A stretch of 64,000 nucleotides of DNA from Pedobacter hartonius. Its GTDB lineage: Bacteria > Bacteroidota > Bacteroidia > Sphingobacteriales > Sphingobacteriaceae. The stretch spans positions 124,001 through 188,000 of the forward strand of contig NZ_FNRA01000007.1 in assembly GCF_900107535.1 (NCBI RefSeq), read 5' to 3'. A program made the position numbers and the translations under genes. This document shows, in pieces, positions 1 through 9,216 of the stretch (its first letter is position 1; each line of letters starts with the position of its first letter). Under the pieces are notes generated by a model. That model ran no database searches and had not been told where the DNA came from. It was given only the letters and a program-made list of their open reading frames with translations.

Positions 1-2192
1 TCTTTCTCCATGGGCCGGAAGTCATTGGGATGTTCCAGCGTCTGGTTTTTCTGGTCGAGCTGCTGCATTTCTTTTTTCAGCTCATTAAACTCCTCCGTAT
101 TTTTCTGCTGCTGTTTTTTGAGGTCTTCAGTAGCGGCATTTTTTTCCTGCGTTTTTTTTGCGAGGCCCTTCTGGGCGTCAGACAGATTCTTCAGCCGGTC
201 TATCTTTTCCTGTAAGCTCTGTTCAAATTCCAGCTGTTTATACAGTTCCAGAACCCTGTCGAGCTCCTTTTTAAGGGACTTATTGTCCATAGTCATTTTG
301 GATAGCTCATTCTGCACCTGGTCCTTATTGTTCTGGTCCATCAGGCTCTGCAGTTTCTCCAGCAGGGCCTTTGTTTTTGGATCAAGGATGTGGTTAAAGA
401 GGTCATCAATCTGTTTTTGTTTTTCGGCAAGCTCTGTTTTGACCGACTCATTTTCAGCCTGTTCACTGCTGTTTTTCTGTTTGGCCTGCTGTATATCTTT
501 TACCGCCTCTTCCAGTTTTTTCTGTTTATCGAGCAGCTGGCCGATCTCTTTTTTATTTTCAAAGGACAATTCTTTTTTATCCAGCAGGTTTTCGCCCAGT
601 TTTTTGCTGTACCTTTCTACTTCGGAAGCCATTTTAATGGCCGAGTTCATCTGCTGCTTCAGGGTGCTGCTTTCAGTATTCAGCTGTTTTGCCAGTGCCT
701 GGCCTGAAGGGGGGCTGAAAGTTTTTATGGCGGACCGTGCTTTCTTTGGTCCGTTTACTGCGTCATTATCTGCTACTTCCAGGTAATATTCTACTATCTG
801 GCCGGGTTTAAGGGCAAGGTCTTTAAGGTTCCGGTAATAGAGAAATGGGTTTTCCTGCTGAGCAGCAGCGATAGGGATAGCAGTGGACACCGTCTTTTTT
901 CCTGTACCATTCTCCTTGACGGTATACACAAACTTTAGCGAGGTAAAGCCATGGTCATCAGAGATGTTTCCTTTAAAATAATGCACTTTGCCATTGATGG
1001 AGTCGGTAGTTTCAGTTACGCTGATCTGTGGTGCCAGATCGGGTATGACTTCAATCTTGTGATTGATAGAATCCGGGTGGACAGAAAAAGTATTCTTTGG
1101 TACGATCTGATAGCTCTGGCTTTTCCTTAGTAAGGCACTAAAGCTTGTTTCGTTACCATTCATGGCTAATTCTTTCACCATTTTATCCAGTGTAAACCGG
1201 AGTATTCCTGTATTTTCCGTATAGATGTTCCAAGTCACCCGTGTTCCTTCGGGCAGGAGCAGGTCTCCTGCATTTGAAATCAGCTCGTTCTTTTTTTTCA
1301 GGTAAAGGGGGTAGACCAGGCTTGCCCTGATATTCAGTACAGATGGGCGGGGTTTGACTGTCAGCAGGTAGGATTTTGAATCAAAACCTCCTGCACTGAA
1401 ATGGAAGAGCTGTGTTTTTTGCAGGTTTTTTAAGGCGTAATAGAACCTGTTGTTTCCTTTTCTTTCCAGCTTAAAGGTATTGAGGCCTTCCATCAGGTAT
1501 ACTTCCTGTGGCAGCTGGTCGCCGTTGAGCTCCAGATCTATCATCAGGTCTTCGCCCTGCGTTACTGTCATTGCGCGGTTACGGAGCACAAAATTAAAGG
1601 GAGCGGCAGGTAAAATTTCTTTATTGTATTGGATGAAACTGCGTGTTCCTTCCCTGAATACTACAGGTGCAATGACCGCTACCAGGAGGATCAGTGCAAG
1701 CGGGATCAGAAAATATTTTATATATTTTTTATTCTCGTTCAGGCTGACGGCATTGCTGAAGGGAATGGGTTTCAATTCATTGATCTTCTGGTCTATTCCT
1801 GCCAGGATCAGTTGATTTTGCGAGGGAGAGAGGTCTGCCAGCGCCTTTAGCTGCAGGGTATTCAGTAATTTGTCGCGGATAGGCTCAAAATGGGCACCTA
1901 TCAGTGCGGCAGCTTCTTCCAGGCTGAGTGTTTTACTGAGGCTCAGGTAGGACAGGAGAGGTTTAATAATGCCAATTACCGTGGAAAGGGACAGGAGCAG
2001 CAGATAGCTGAAGAAGAGAATGGTTTTGATTACAGGGATGGGGCGGATATAATAAACCAGTACAAACAGCAGGAGATACAGGCTCAGCAGTATAGCCAGT
2101 GTATAGATCATACCGCGCAGCAGCTTATTCAGATAAAACTTCTTTCTGAATTCGTTGATCCTGGAAATTAAGATTTCGTAATTGCCGTCCAT
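1..2192 (-). CDS. DUF4175-like membrane protein with long coiled coil (C-terminus outside window)
   Basis: The frame is open from an ATG at 2192 to the window edge, giving about 730 residues with no stop. Two hydrophobic segments lie near residues 27-50 and 52-80 and a third near 160-180. A large beta-rich region likely outside the membrane follows. From about residue 520 the protein is very rich in Lys, Glu and Gln with heptad-like spacing, typical of a long coiled coil. This layout matches the large DUF4175 proteins of Bacteroidota, whose function is unknown to me. The long plus-strand frames over 10-786 are Ser/Phe/Cys-rich mirror images of this coiled coil and are not genes. The family call is from memory and layout. 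Confidence 0.72.
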   Translation of the reverse strand, partial: MDGNYEILISRINEFRKKFYLNKLLRGMIYTLAILLSLYLLLFVLVYYIRPIPVIKTILFFSYLLLLSLSTVIGIIKPLLSYLSLSKTLSLEEAAALIGAHFEPIRDKLLNTLQLKALADLSPSQNQLILAGIDQKINELKPIPFSNAVSLNENKKYIKYFLIPLALILLVAVIAPVVFREGTRSFIQYNKEILPAAPFNFVLRNRAMTVTQGEDLMIDLELNGDQLPQEVYLMEGLNTFKLERKGNNRFYYALKNLQKTQLFHFSAGGFDSKSYLLTVKPRPSVLNIRASLVYPLYLKKKNELISNAGDLLLPEGTRVTWNIYTENTGILRFTLDKMVKELAMNGNETSFSALLRKSQSYQIVPKNTFSVHPDSINHKIEVIPDLAPQISVTETTDSINGKVHYFKGNISDDHGFTSLKFVYTVKENGTGKKTVSTAIPIAAAQQENPFLYYRNLKDLALKPGQIVEYYLEVADNDAVNGPKKARSAIKTFSPPSGQALAKQLNTESSTLKQQMNSAIKMASEVERYSKKLGENLLDKKELSFENKKEIGQLLDKQKKLEEAVKDIQQAKQKNSSEQAENESVKTELAEKQKQIDDLFNHILDPKTKALLEKLQSLMDQNNKDQVQNELSKMTMDNKSLKKELDRVLELYKQLEFEQSLQEKIDRLKNLSDAQKGLAKKTQEKNAATEDLKKQQQKNTEEFNELKKEMQQLDQKNQTLEHPNDFRPMEK

Positions 2193-2280
2193 TTAGCTGC
2201 GAATAAATCTAAAGATAAAGAACTGGGGCGACAGCGCGAATACAACGGTGTTTTTTTTACACGGGATCAAAAAAAAGCGC

Positions 2281-2316
2281 ATAAAAAAAGCTTCCTGATA
2301 TCTCATCAGGAAGCTT
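2281..2316 (-). terminator. Rho-independent terminator of the cold-shock gene
   Basis: A perfect 12-bp stem (2288-2299 with 2305-2316, loop ATCTC) is followed on the minus strand by a run of T residues (the A run at 2283-2289). It lies 24 bp past the stop of the cold-shock gene. Confidence 0.85.
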
Positions 2317-2339
2317 GTACGAATTATGGTTATAATAAT

Positions 2340-2531
2340 CTAGATTACTTTAACATTGATCGCATTCAAACCTTTTTTACCGCTTTCAACATCGTATTCT
2401 ACTTTGTCGTTTTCACGGATTTCATCGATAAGGCCTGTTGAATGTACAAAAATTTCGCTATCGCCATTAGCTGGTACGATAAATCCGAAACCTTTAGTTA
2501 CATTAAAAAATTTTACTGTTCCTTCTTGCAT
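2340..2531 (-). CDS. Cold-shock protein (CspA family)
   Basis: This 63-residue single cold-shock domain is a little shorter than E. coli CspA (70). The RNA-binding motifs are visible: GTVKFFNVTKGFGFI at residues 4-18 (RNP1) and EIFVHST at 26-32 (RNP2). Such proteins bind single-stranded RNA or DNA and melt RNA structure, acting in the cytoplasm in cold adaptation or general RNA chaperoning. The gene is monocistronic with its own terminator. About 95 bp of AT-rich sequence separates it from the next gene upstream and may hold a structured 5' leader, but I could not define a clear TAnnTTTG box there. The plus-strand frame at 2356-2553 is a shadow. Confidence 0.95.
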   Translation of the reverse strand: MQEGTVKFFNVTKGFGFIVPANGDSEIFVHSTGLIDEIRENDKVEYDVESGKKGLNAINVKVI

Positions 2532-2626
2532 TGTATTAAGTATTAATAATTAAGTCTGCAATGTAGTGATTATTTTTTTATAATCTGCAAATGCTTCATT
2601 TTTTGATAAATATAATTTTTGGAAAG

Positions 2627-3568
2627 CTATTTCGTTCCTTTTCTGCCTGTTACAGTTACGGTAACTTCACTCGTATGCGGCATTCCCAAAGTACTCCCGG
2701 GTTTAATTTTTAATAAATTTTCTAAATAAACGCTCGTGATTCCTGCTAAAACTTTTTTGCGGACTTCGCGGAATTCAGGCAGGTTCGTGAAGAAATTTCC
2801 AAGCCGGAGTTTGCCCTTTTCATCAATCAGGATATTGAATTCATAGGCGAAATCCTTATAGGCATCAGGAATCACCAGGCGGTACCTCGGATAGAGATAA
2901 TCATAGGCCTCCGTTTTACCGTTAAGGCGGTCTACATTGCTCAGGCGCTCTACAGAGATCCTGTTGTCTCGCGCACTGAGGAGGGCCACCTGCCTGGCGG
3001 CAAAAACACTGTCGGTCTGATCCGGGTAGCGGTTTGCCCGTTCCACCAGTTTAGCGATAAAGATCGTATCTGCCCGGGTTGGGCGCTGTAATTTTTCTGC
3101 CGTGGTATGTAAAACGTTTTTGATGTAGTTATCGGAATAAAATGTCATGTTCACATCTGACCGGATATCGTCTGCAATTACTTTTCTGCTCACCTGCAGG
3201 CGCTGGAAAACCAGGCTGTCTTTGCTGATCAGCTTAAAGCGGAACCATTCCTTGGCGAAATTATATACATCTCCGTGGTCATACTGCAGGTAAAAACCCT
3301 GCATGATCTTCTTTCCGGGATCATATGCCGCCATGGTATCGGGCTTTTTCAGCTGGATGATCCAGCTGGGTTCCTGTTCAAAGCCCATGCTGTCAAAAGA
3401 AAGGCCATTGCTAAAGCGGCGTTTTACTTCAGTATACCTGATGCCTGTAATAGGGCTCAGGTCCAATCTCGTTTTTGGTTCCGGTTTTTTTTTACCGGGC
3501 TTTCCATTACAGGCGATCAGTAATAACCCGGAACTGACAATGATTAACAGGGGCTTGAGTACTTTCAT
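2627..3568 (-). CDS. Predicted lipoprotein of unknown function
   Basis: The 313-residue product starts with a lipoprotein signal: positive MKVLK, a hydrophobic stretch and lipobox LIAC with Cys20 as the predicted lipidated residue. A short Lys/Pro-rich linker follows (residues 21-32). The rest is a mixed alpha/beta globular region with no motif I recognise. There are no membrane segments after the signal, so it probably faces the periplasm on the inner or outer membrane. It stands alone between the cold-shock gene and the palindromic region, reads toward csp, and has a possible -7 box 22 bp upstream. No function is proposed. Confidence 0.8.
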   Translation of the reverse strand: MKVLKPLLIIVSSGLLLIACNGKPGKKKPEPKTRLDLSPITGIRYTEVKRRFSNGLSFDSMGFEQEPSWIIQLKKPDTMAAYDPGKKIMQGFYLQYDHGDVYNFAKEWFRFKLISKDSLVFQRLQVSRKVIADDIRSDVNMTFYSDNYIKNVLHTTAEKLQRPTRADTIFIAKLVERANRYPDQTDSVFAARQVALLSARDNRISVERLSNVDRLNGKTEAYDYLYPRYRLVIPDAYKDFAYEFNILIDEKGKLRLGNFFTNLPEFREVRKKVLAGITSVYLENLLKIKPGSTLGMPHTSEVTVTVTGRKGTK

Positions 3569-3590
3569 ATCAACATAACGCTTTTACCGG

Positions 3591-3598
3591 CAAATATA
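3591..3598 (-). promoter_or_regulatory. Possible -7 element for the lipoprotein gene
   Basis: Read on the minus strand this is TATATTTG, matching the Bacteroidota TAnnTTTG element, 22 bp upstream of the ATG at 3568. No convincing TTTG element lies at the usual distance upstream, so the call is tentative. Confidence 0.4.
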
Positions 3599-3722
3599 TC
3601 AGCCTTTCTTTTCTTAACCTAAGAGATTTGAATTCTTTAGGACAGTATAGGACAAAGGTATATAAATTCATATTGAACAGCCATTGAAGCCGTACAGAAC
3701 CCGTATTTTCTGTAGGGTTGGT

Positions 3723-3801
3723 CTGGGGTTGATCAGGGGTCGCGCTGGGTTATTTATGTTTAACCCAGCAGAACCCCAGCACAACCCCAGATCAACCCCA
3801 G
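3723..3801. repeat. Nested palindrome with repeated AACCCCAG units
   Basis: The outer arms CTGGGGTTGATC (3723-3734) and GATCAACCCCAG (3790-3801) are perfect inverted repeats. Inside lies a second perfect pair, GCTGGGTTA (3744-3752) and TAACCCAGC (3761-3769). The right side carries three spaced copies of AACCCCAG (3772-3779, 3783-3790, 3794-3801). The structure can fold as a long imperfect hairpin or cruciform. It codes for nothing and is too elaborate, and lacks a T tract, to be a plain terminator. It resembles a short interspersed palindromic element; whether it recurs in the genome cannot be seen here. Confidence 0.7.
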
Positions 3802-3845
3802 CTCAGATGCGAGTTCTATACAGGTTTATTATGAATTTTAGCCAG

Positions 3846-3880
3846 GTTCAAAGACAGTTGTAAGACAACTGTCTTTGAAC
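3846..3880. repeat. Perfect 16-bp inverted repeat, 3-nt loop
   Basis: The arms 3846-3861 and 3865-3880 are exact reverse complements separated by AAG. A run rich in A follows on the plus strand, not T, so it is not a standard terminator in either direction. It sits just before the terminator of the downstream metalloprotease gene and may add to it, or belong to the same palindromic element as 3723-3801. Confidence 0.65.
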
Positions 3881-3884
3881 AAAC

Positions 3885-3937
3885 AAAAAAGCCTCCTTCA
3901 GGGCAACGAGCAATAAACCCGTTGAGCTAAAGGAGGC
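3885..3937 (-). terminator. Terminator of the secreted metalloprotease gene, branched hairpin
   Basis: The stem GCCTCCTT (3891-3898) with AAGGAGGC (3930-3937) encloses a second small stem CAACG/CGTTG (3904-3908, 3920-3924). On the minus strand the hairpin is followed by six T residues (3885-3890). The distance to the stop of the metalloprotease gene is about 20 bp. Confidence 0.75.
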
Positions 3938-3957
3938 TAGATTATGGTGTTCTTTAG

Positions 3958-6468
3958 CTATTTTTTGGGGTACAGGATGTCGTTGATCCTGACCGCCAGG
4001 TCGTCATAATGTGCCTTTGTCATCGTGTCACCTGCAACAGCCCGCGCTTTTGCGATCGTTAACAGTGATTTTAATTCTGCTCTGACCAGTGGCCTGATAT
4101 CAGAAAGTGATACATTGACAGGCGTTAATCCGAAATTGGCGATGCGGTCCGGAGTTACACCCGGAGGCGCCTGCATTTCCTGGGTCATCAGCGAAGTTAA
4201 ACGATCCACAAACGCACGCTGCAGGTTGCGTTTAAAAGCATCCGGGCGTGTAGCCGGGATAATACTCGTGTGAAGGTCTTTGAAGAGCTCAGGAAGCGTA
4301 TATGCAACTTTAGCGCCGTTCTTGGTTTCATTGTCCAGCATCCTTGCAATGCGTGAAGGAGATAAGATAACTCCGAGCGTTCCAGTCTGTACGGCTTTGA
4401 TATTATTCAGCAATACGCCGTTATCAAATTTGTTGAGTTCAGCGTTATTGATGAGCCATAACGGGGTATTGAACAACTGGGCATTCAGGAATGCAACGGC
4501 TTCTTTCTGTTTGGTCCTGGGCAGGTAGGTATAAACAGCACCTTTTTGGTCATAAGTTTTAAAGTTTTCGCTCATCCCGCCGATGTTGGTGGTCACATGA
4601 CCCATATAACGGTTAAATTGTATGATCACCTCACCATAGATCTCTTTCAGATCGCTGTAATCTTTTCCTTTTTCGTAGGTCCATTTTTCAACGTTGGGCA
4701 GAATGCGTTTTAGGTTTGCTATACCATATCCGCCAGCTTTCATCGCATTGTCTCCCAGGTCTTCATTTTGCAGACGGGGATCCAGGGATGTGCCTTGCCT
4801 TCCGTAATAATACAATGGGTTGCCTGCTTTGGCGACGGTCCAGGCATCCAGTTTCTCGCGTTCCTGCTGTGCGGTTAAATTACCAGGGAACCAGGTATAT
4901 CCCCATTTGATGGCCCATTTGTCATATTCACCAATGGTAGGGTGCAGTTGGGTTACCCCGTCACCCGGCTGTGCGATATAGTTGAAACGTGCATAGTCCA
5001 TGATAGATGGTGCTGTTCCGTGCGTATTGGTGAAAGTCCTGGAGCGCAGAGAGTCAACCGGATACGCATAACTTGAGCCGAAGTTGTGTGGCAGCCCCAG
5101 TGTGTGGCCGATCTCATGTGAAGAAACAAAACGGATCAGGTTTCCCATTTGTGCATCACTGAACTTAGCTTTTCTTACTGCAGGGTCTACCGCGGCGGTT
5201 TGTACAAATACCCAGTTTCTGAGCAGGTTCATCACGTTATGGTACCAACCGATGTGGGTCTCCAGGATCTGTCCCGTACGCGGATCGGAGATATGGGGTC
5301 CATAAGGATTGGAGATGTTCGATGCAAAATAGCGGACTACAGAATAGCGGGAATCGTCAACACTGAATTCCGGATCTTCTTTTGCGGTTGGGGCTTCTTT
5401 ACCGATGATGGCATTTTTGAAACCTGCTTCCTGGAAGGCAACTTGCCAGTCGTTGATTCCGGCAATCAGATAAGGCACCCATTTTTTTGGTGTTGCAGGG
5501 TCAATGTAAATGACAATGGGCTTTAGGGGCTCTACGAGTTCACCTCTTATATAGGCCGCTGTATCTTTCGGAACCAGGTTCCAGCGATGGATGTAGGCTG
5601 TTTTTTCCGCTTTTTGTGCGTCAGTACCATAATCGGTCTGCGTTTGTCCGAAATAACCGACCCTCACATCCGTTAGGCGTGCTTTAACGGGGCTCTTTGG
5701 TAAAAGTAACATGGACGTATTGAATTCATAAGTCACTGCTCCGATACTGTTATCGATAGGCGATTCCGCTGTCTTGTAGGTTTTACTTGTGACTACCTCT
5801 ATGTTCAGGGGGAAGGTTTTTATGGTATCAATGTAAGAGCGGGGAGGGTCGAGCGCAGTAGTTTTATAGGCTTTTCTCAGCTCATCTGTGGCGCCGATAG
5901 CCATTACATCACCATTGTAAAAATCGGTGACATCAATGACCACACCACTGGTATCTTTGTTGTACGCTTTGATATCAAAACCGGCAATGATCGTGGAGAG
6001 GTTAGAGTTTTTTACCGACTGGTACATGTCTGATGTGCTGTCTGCCCGTACAGAATAGCTGGGCACGCGAACAAAAACCTGTTTGCCGCGGCGTTCCCAC
6101 TGCCAAACCTGTTCATTCAATTCTTCACCGCCATATTGCTGGTTGCCCACAGATATACCGGAAGGCACTTTGTTTAAACGGGAAACGATCAGCATTTCAC
6201 GGTTTAACAGGGTATCAGGAATTTCGAAGAACCACTTATCATCTACTTTGTAGGTTTTAAATAAACCATCCTTTTTTCTTGCTTTTGCCGTGATGATTTC
6301 GGCGAAGGGCTTAATGCCTTCTTTTTTCACTGCAGGAGGCGGCGTTGCAGTGGTTCCCGCCGGGGGGAGGTTTTTTTTAGATTTCTTTTGTGCATATAGC
6401 GCATCACTGTTGAATGCACATATAAAACACATACCGGCGATTGCCAGTAAGTTTGACCTTTTGTTCAT
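3958..6468 (-). CDS. Secreted zinc metalloprotease, DUF5117/DUF5118/DUF4953 type
   Basis: The 836-residue product has a signal peptide ending near ALYAQ (residue 27) and a low-complexity Pro/Thr linker. Its long N-terminal region fits the DUF5118 and DUF5117 domains. The metzincin-like site HEIGHTLGLPH is at residues 451-461: His451, His455 and His461 would bind zinc and Glu452 is the catalytic base. The rest matches the C-terminal DUF4953 region of this Bacteroidota family. It is expected in the periplasm or outside the cell; the substrate is unknown. A TTTG-17-TATCTTTG promoter lies just upstream and a terminator just downstream, so the gene is monocistronic. The catalytic site is intact. 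Domain names are from memory of the family. Confidence 0.88.
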   Translation of the reverse strand: MNKRSNLLAIAGMCFICAFNSDALYAQKKSKKNLPPAGTTATPPPAVKKEGIKPFAEIITAKARKKDGLFKTYKVDDKWFFEIPDTLLNREMLIVSRLNKVPSGISVGNQQYGGEELNEQVWQWERRGKQVFVRVPSYSVRADSTSDMYQSVKNSNLSTIIAGFDIKAYNKDTSGVVIDVTDFYNGDVMAIGATDELRKAYKTTALDPPRSYIDTIKTFPLNIEVVTSKTYKTAESPIDNSIGAVTYEFNTSMLLLPKSPVKARLTDVRVGYFGQTQTDYGTDAQKAEKTAYIHRWNLVPKDTAAYIRGELVEPLKPIVIYIDPATPKKWVPYLIAGINDWQVAFQEAGFKNAIIGKEAPTAKEDPEFSVDDSRYSVVRYFASNISNPYGPHISDPRTGQILETHIGWYHNVMNLLRNWVFVQTAAVDPAVRKAKFSDAQMGNLIRFVSSHEIGHTLGLPHNFGSSYAYPVDSLRSRTFTNTHGTAPSIMDYARFNYIAQPGDGVTQLHPTIGEYDKWAIKWGYTWFPGNLTAQQEREKLDAWTVAKAGNPLYYYGRQGTSLDPRLQNEDLGDNAMKAGGYGIANLKRILPNVEKWTYEKGKDYSDLKEIYGEVIIQFNRYMGHVTTNIGGMSENFKTYDQKGAVYTYLPRTKQKEAVAFLNAQLFNTPLWLINNAELNKFDNGVLLNNIKAVQTGTLGVILSPSRIARMLDNETKNGAKVAYTLPELFKDLHTSIIPATRPDAFKRNLQRAFVDRLTSLMTQEMQAPPGVTPDRIANFGLTPVNVSLSDIRPLVRAELKSLLTIAKARAVAGDTMTKAHYDDLAVRINDILYPKK

Positions 6469-6504
6469 TGGGTATAACAGTTTTTTAGGTTAGTATTTGA
6501 AGAT

Positions 6505-6533
6505 CAAAGATATTCATTGAGTAAAGCATCAAA
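6505..6533 (-). promoter_or_regulatory. Promoter of the metalloprotease gene
   Basis: On the minus strand a TTTG element (6530-6533) and TATCTTTG (6505-6512, matching TAnnTTTG) are 17 bp apart. The -7 box ends 36 bp before the ATG at 6468. Confidence 0.7.
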
Positions 6534-6647
6534 TATGTGTAATTATAAAGTTACAAAACGCTAACTGGCAGGTGTTTTTTTAAAAATGGGGTGGCTTTAA
6601 TTAAATAAATAATACTTTAGGGTGATTTCGATAACAGCAGGACTATA

Positions 6648-7982
6648 ATGAAAATAATTAAATCCTATAAGCCCTATAGCATACACGTGTTCGCTTTACT
6701 TTTGGCGCTGTTCTGGGCGGGCTGTGCTGCTGACCGTAAAATAGAAAGAAAGGTGAGCCGGTTAATCAAAGGATCTTCAATACTGAATAACCATCCCGTA
6801 GGATTTGCTCTCTCGGATCTTGAAAATGGTAAGGTTATTTATGAAAAGGACGCCGATAAATACTTTATTCCGGCATCGAACACTAAATTGTTTACATTTT
6901 ACGGCGGATTGAAGATGCTTCCTGATTCCATTCCTTCATTGAGGTATATCGAAAGGGGCGATTCGCTGATCTTTTGGGGAACCGGAGATCCGTCCTTTTT
7001 GCAGAGCAGGCTGAAGGGCGTGAATGCGCTGAACTTCCTGCGGACAAGCGGCAAACAATTGTTCTTCTCTGCCGGCAGGTATAGCGGGAATTTTTACGGA
7101 ATGGGCTGGTCATGGGACGACTATAACGATTATTACCAGGCTGAGATAACCGAACTGCCACTGATGGATAACCTGATCGCCGTCACCAGCGAAAATGGCA
7201 GACTGCGTGTAAGCCCTGCGAAGTTTAAGCATTCCCTGATGAAAGATTCCCTGAATACTGCAAAGACCTTTTCTCTGACGAGGGACTTCACCGAAAATAG
7301 ATTAAGACATCCTGATATAGGGACTATGCCTAAAGGGTATGAGCAGCAAATTCCCTATAAAACAAGCACACAGCTTACCTTAAGTCTGCTTACCGATACG
7401 CTGCACCGCCCGGTAGGGCTTGTGCTGATGGGAATGCCGTCGACCGCAAAAACGATATATAACGTGCCTTCGGAGCAGGTATTGAGAGAAATGATGCTGC
7501 CCAGTGATAACTTTATTGCAGAGCAGTTGCTGCTAGTGTACTCCAACCAGTTTCAGCCCCTGCTAAGCGGTAGTGACGCGATTCAGTATATCCGGGAGAA
7601 ATACCTGGCCGGGCTGCCCGATAAGCCCCGTTGGGTGGATGGTTCAGGCCTTTCCAGGATGGATCTCTTTACCCCGAGGGACATCGTTGCCCTGCTGAAA
7701 ATGATCGACCAGCAGGTCAATAACCGGGAGAAACTTTTCAGCATGCTCCCCGCCGGAGGAAAAACAGGCACCCTTAAAAATGCATATCCGAAAACAGACC
7801 AGCCCTTTGTTTATGGTAAAACCGGGTCCCTGTCCAATGTATATAACCAGAGTGGTTACCTGCTGACAAAAAAGGGGAGAACACTCAGCTTTTCTTTTAT
7901 GAACAATAATTTTGTCAGCCCCGTGGCAGATCTGAAAAAGGAAATGGCCAGAGTGATCACCTATATCCACGAGAAATTCTAG
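6648..7982 (+). CDS. dacB: D-alanyl-D-alanine carboxypeptidase/endopeptidase, PBP4 (S13) family, lipoprotein
   Basis: The 444-residue product carries the three penicillin-binding motifs in order: SNTK with nucleophile Ser77, SDN at 286-288, and KTG at 391-393 within YGKTGSLSN. A GGKTGTLKN sequence about 20 residues earlier corresponds to the GKDGTL region of E. coli DacB, not to the catalytic KTG. The N-terminus is a lipoprotein signal with Cys26 (WAGC). Class-C PBPs of this kind trim D-Ala from peptidoglycan stem peptides or cut crosslinks in the periplasm. The protein is close to the E. coli length (477). The upstream sequence has TACTTTAG (6612-6619), one base off the -7 consensus. An MFS gene follows after 58 bp. 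Confidence 0.92.
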   Translation: MKIIKSYKPYSIHVFALLLALFWAGCAADRKIERKVSRLIKGSSILNNHPVGFALSDLENGKVIYEKDADKYFIPASNTKLFTFYGGLKMLPDSIPSLRYIERGDSLIFWGTGDPSFLQSRLKGVNALNFLRTSGKQLFFSAGRYSGNFYGMGWSWDDYNDYYQAEITELPLMDNLIAVTSENGRLRVSPAKFKHSLMKDSLNTAKTFSLTRDFTENRLRHPDIGTMPKGYEQQIPYKTSTQLTLSLLTDTLHRPVGLVLMGMPSTAKTIYNVPSEQVLREMMLPSDNFIAEQLLLVYSNQFQPLLSGSDAIQYIREKYLAGLPDKPRWVDGSGLSRMDLFTPRDIVALLKMIDQQVNNREKLFSMLPAGGKTGTLKNAYPKTDQPFVYGKTGSLSNVYNQSGYLLTKKGRTLSFSFMNNNFVSPVADLKKEMARVITYIHEKF

Positions 7983-8040
7983 ATGTTTTTCTGCCTGGCA
8001 TATAGAAAGGCAATGGTATTAATTCTATTTTTGTACAGAT

Positions 8041-9216
8041 ATGAAAGACGACGTTCAATCGATTTATACCTTACAGTTTGGCCTGGTTTGCTTAAGTTCA
8101 TTTCTGTTCTCTTCCAGTTTCAATATGCTGATCCCCGAACTGCCTGCCTATCTTAGTGCAATGGGCGGTGCCTCCTATAAGGGGCTGATCATTGCTTTAT
8201 TTACGCTTACTGCCGGGTTCTCCCGGCCTTTCAGCGGGAAGCTAACGGATACCATCGGGCGTGTGCCGGTAATGGCCGTAGGCTCTGTGGTGTGTTTCGT
8301 GTGCGGACTGCTGTATCCTGTGCTCACTACTGTTGCGGGCTTCCTGTTCCTGAGGCTGATCCACGGATTCTCCACAGGATTTAAGCCTACTGCTACCGCT
8401 GCATATGTGGCGGACCTTGTGCCGGAAAGCAGATGGGGCGAAGCAATGGGCGTACACGGTATTTGTTTCAGTACGGGCCTTGCCATAGGGCCTGCCATTG
8501 GAAGTACAATTACGGACCATTTTTCAATAGATGTACTTTTTTATTGCTCTTCGGTATTTGCCCTGATGTCTATCCTGATCCTGGCAAATATGAAAGAATC
8601 CCTGAAGGAAAAACAACGGTTCAGCTTTTCGCTGTTAAAGATCAAAAGAAAAGATATTGTGGAATGGAGAGTAATTCCTGCTGCGCTGATTACGCTGCTG
8701 AGTTATGTAAGTTACGGGGCCATCTTAACGGTAATAGCGGATTGGAGCAAATACCTGGGGACGACAAACAAAGGCCTCTTCTTTGTGGTATTCACGCTGA
8801 CATCCCTGCTGATCAGGTTTGTAGCCGGTAAGGCGTCTGACCAGTACGGCAGGGTTTTGATCCTGAAGGTCTCTCTCGGCATGCTCGCAGTTTCGCTGGT
8901 ATGGATCGGATTGTCCACCTCCTCATTTTCTCTGATGAGCGCCTCAGCGCTATATGGGGTAGCTACAGGCATGCTATCTCCTGCTGTCAGTGCCTGGACG
9001 ATTGACCTGAGTGATCCTGCATACCGGGGAAAGGCTGTGGCAACGATGTACATAGCCCTTGAAGCCGGGATAGGAATGGGCGCATTATTGGCCGGCTGGC
9101 TGTTTGTTGATGATATTAAAGCCATACCAACCACCTTTTTCTTGTGTACCGGAATTACCTTAATTGCACTTGTTTACCTCCAGTTTGGATGGAAACCAAA
9201 GGAACAGATCGTATAA
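8041..9216 (+). CDS. Major facilitator superfamily transporter
   Basis: The 391-residue protein has about twelve hydrophobic segments. The loop between helices 2 and 3 carries FSGKLTDTIGRVPVM, and the equivalent loop in the second half has VAGKASDQYGRVLIL; these are the G-x-x-x-D-x-x-G-R signatures of MFS proteins. The length and layout fit a 12-helix drug or metabolite permease, but the substrate cannot be read from the sequence. A TATTTTTG box (8026-8033) ends 7 nt before the ATG and may give a very short leader. Its stop codon abuts the stop of the convergent ald-like gene with no gap. Confidence 0.88.
   Translation: MKDDVQSIYTLQFGLVCLSSFLFSSSFNMLIPELPAYLSAMGGASYKGLIIALFTLTAGFSRPFSGKLTDTIGRVPVMAVGSVVCFVCGLLYPVLTTVAGFLFLRLIHGFSTGFKPTATAAYVADLVPESRWGEAMGVHGICFSTGLAIGPAIGSTITDHFSIDVLFYCSSVFALMSILILANMKESLKEKQRFSFSLLKIKRKDIVEWRVIPAALITLLSYVSYGAILTVIADWSKYLGTTNKGLFFVVFTLTSLLIRFVAGKASDQYGRVLILKVSLGMLAVSLVWIGLSTSSFSLMSASALYGVATGMLSPAVSAWTIDLSDPAYRGKAVATMYIALEAGIGMGALLAGWLFVDDIKAIPTTFFLCTGITLIALVYLQFGWKPKEQIV

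Noticed and set aside
10..786. 258-codon open frame on the plus strand, Ser/Phe/Cys-rich
   Set aside because: It is the mirror of the Lys/Glu/Gln-rich coiled coil of the minus-strand DUF4175-like gene; composition is not protein-like.
3303..3578. Plus-strand frames over the lipoprotein gene
   Set aside because: They are shadows; the minus-strand lipoprotein with a lipobox is the better gene.
3885..3937. tRNA-like look of the terminator (minus strand begins GCCTCCTTTAGCTCAACGGG)
   Set aside because: At 47 nt between stem ends it is too short, with no anticodon or T arm; the T run supports a terminator.
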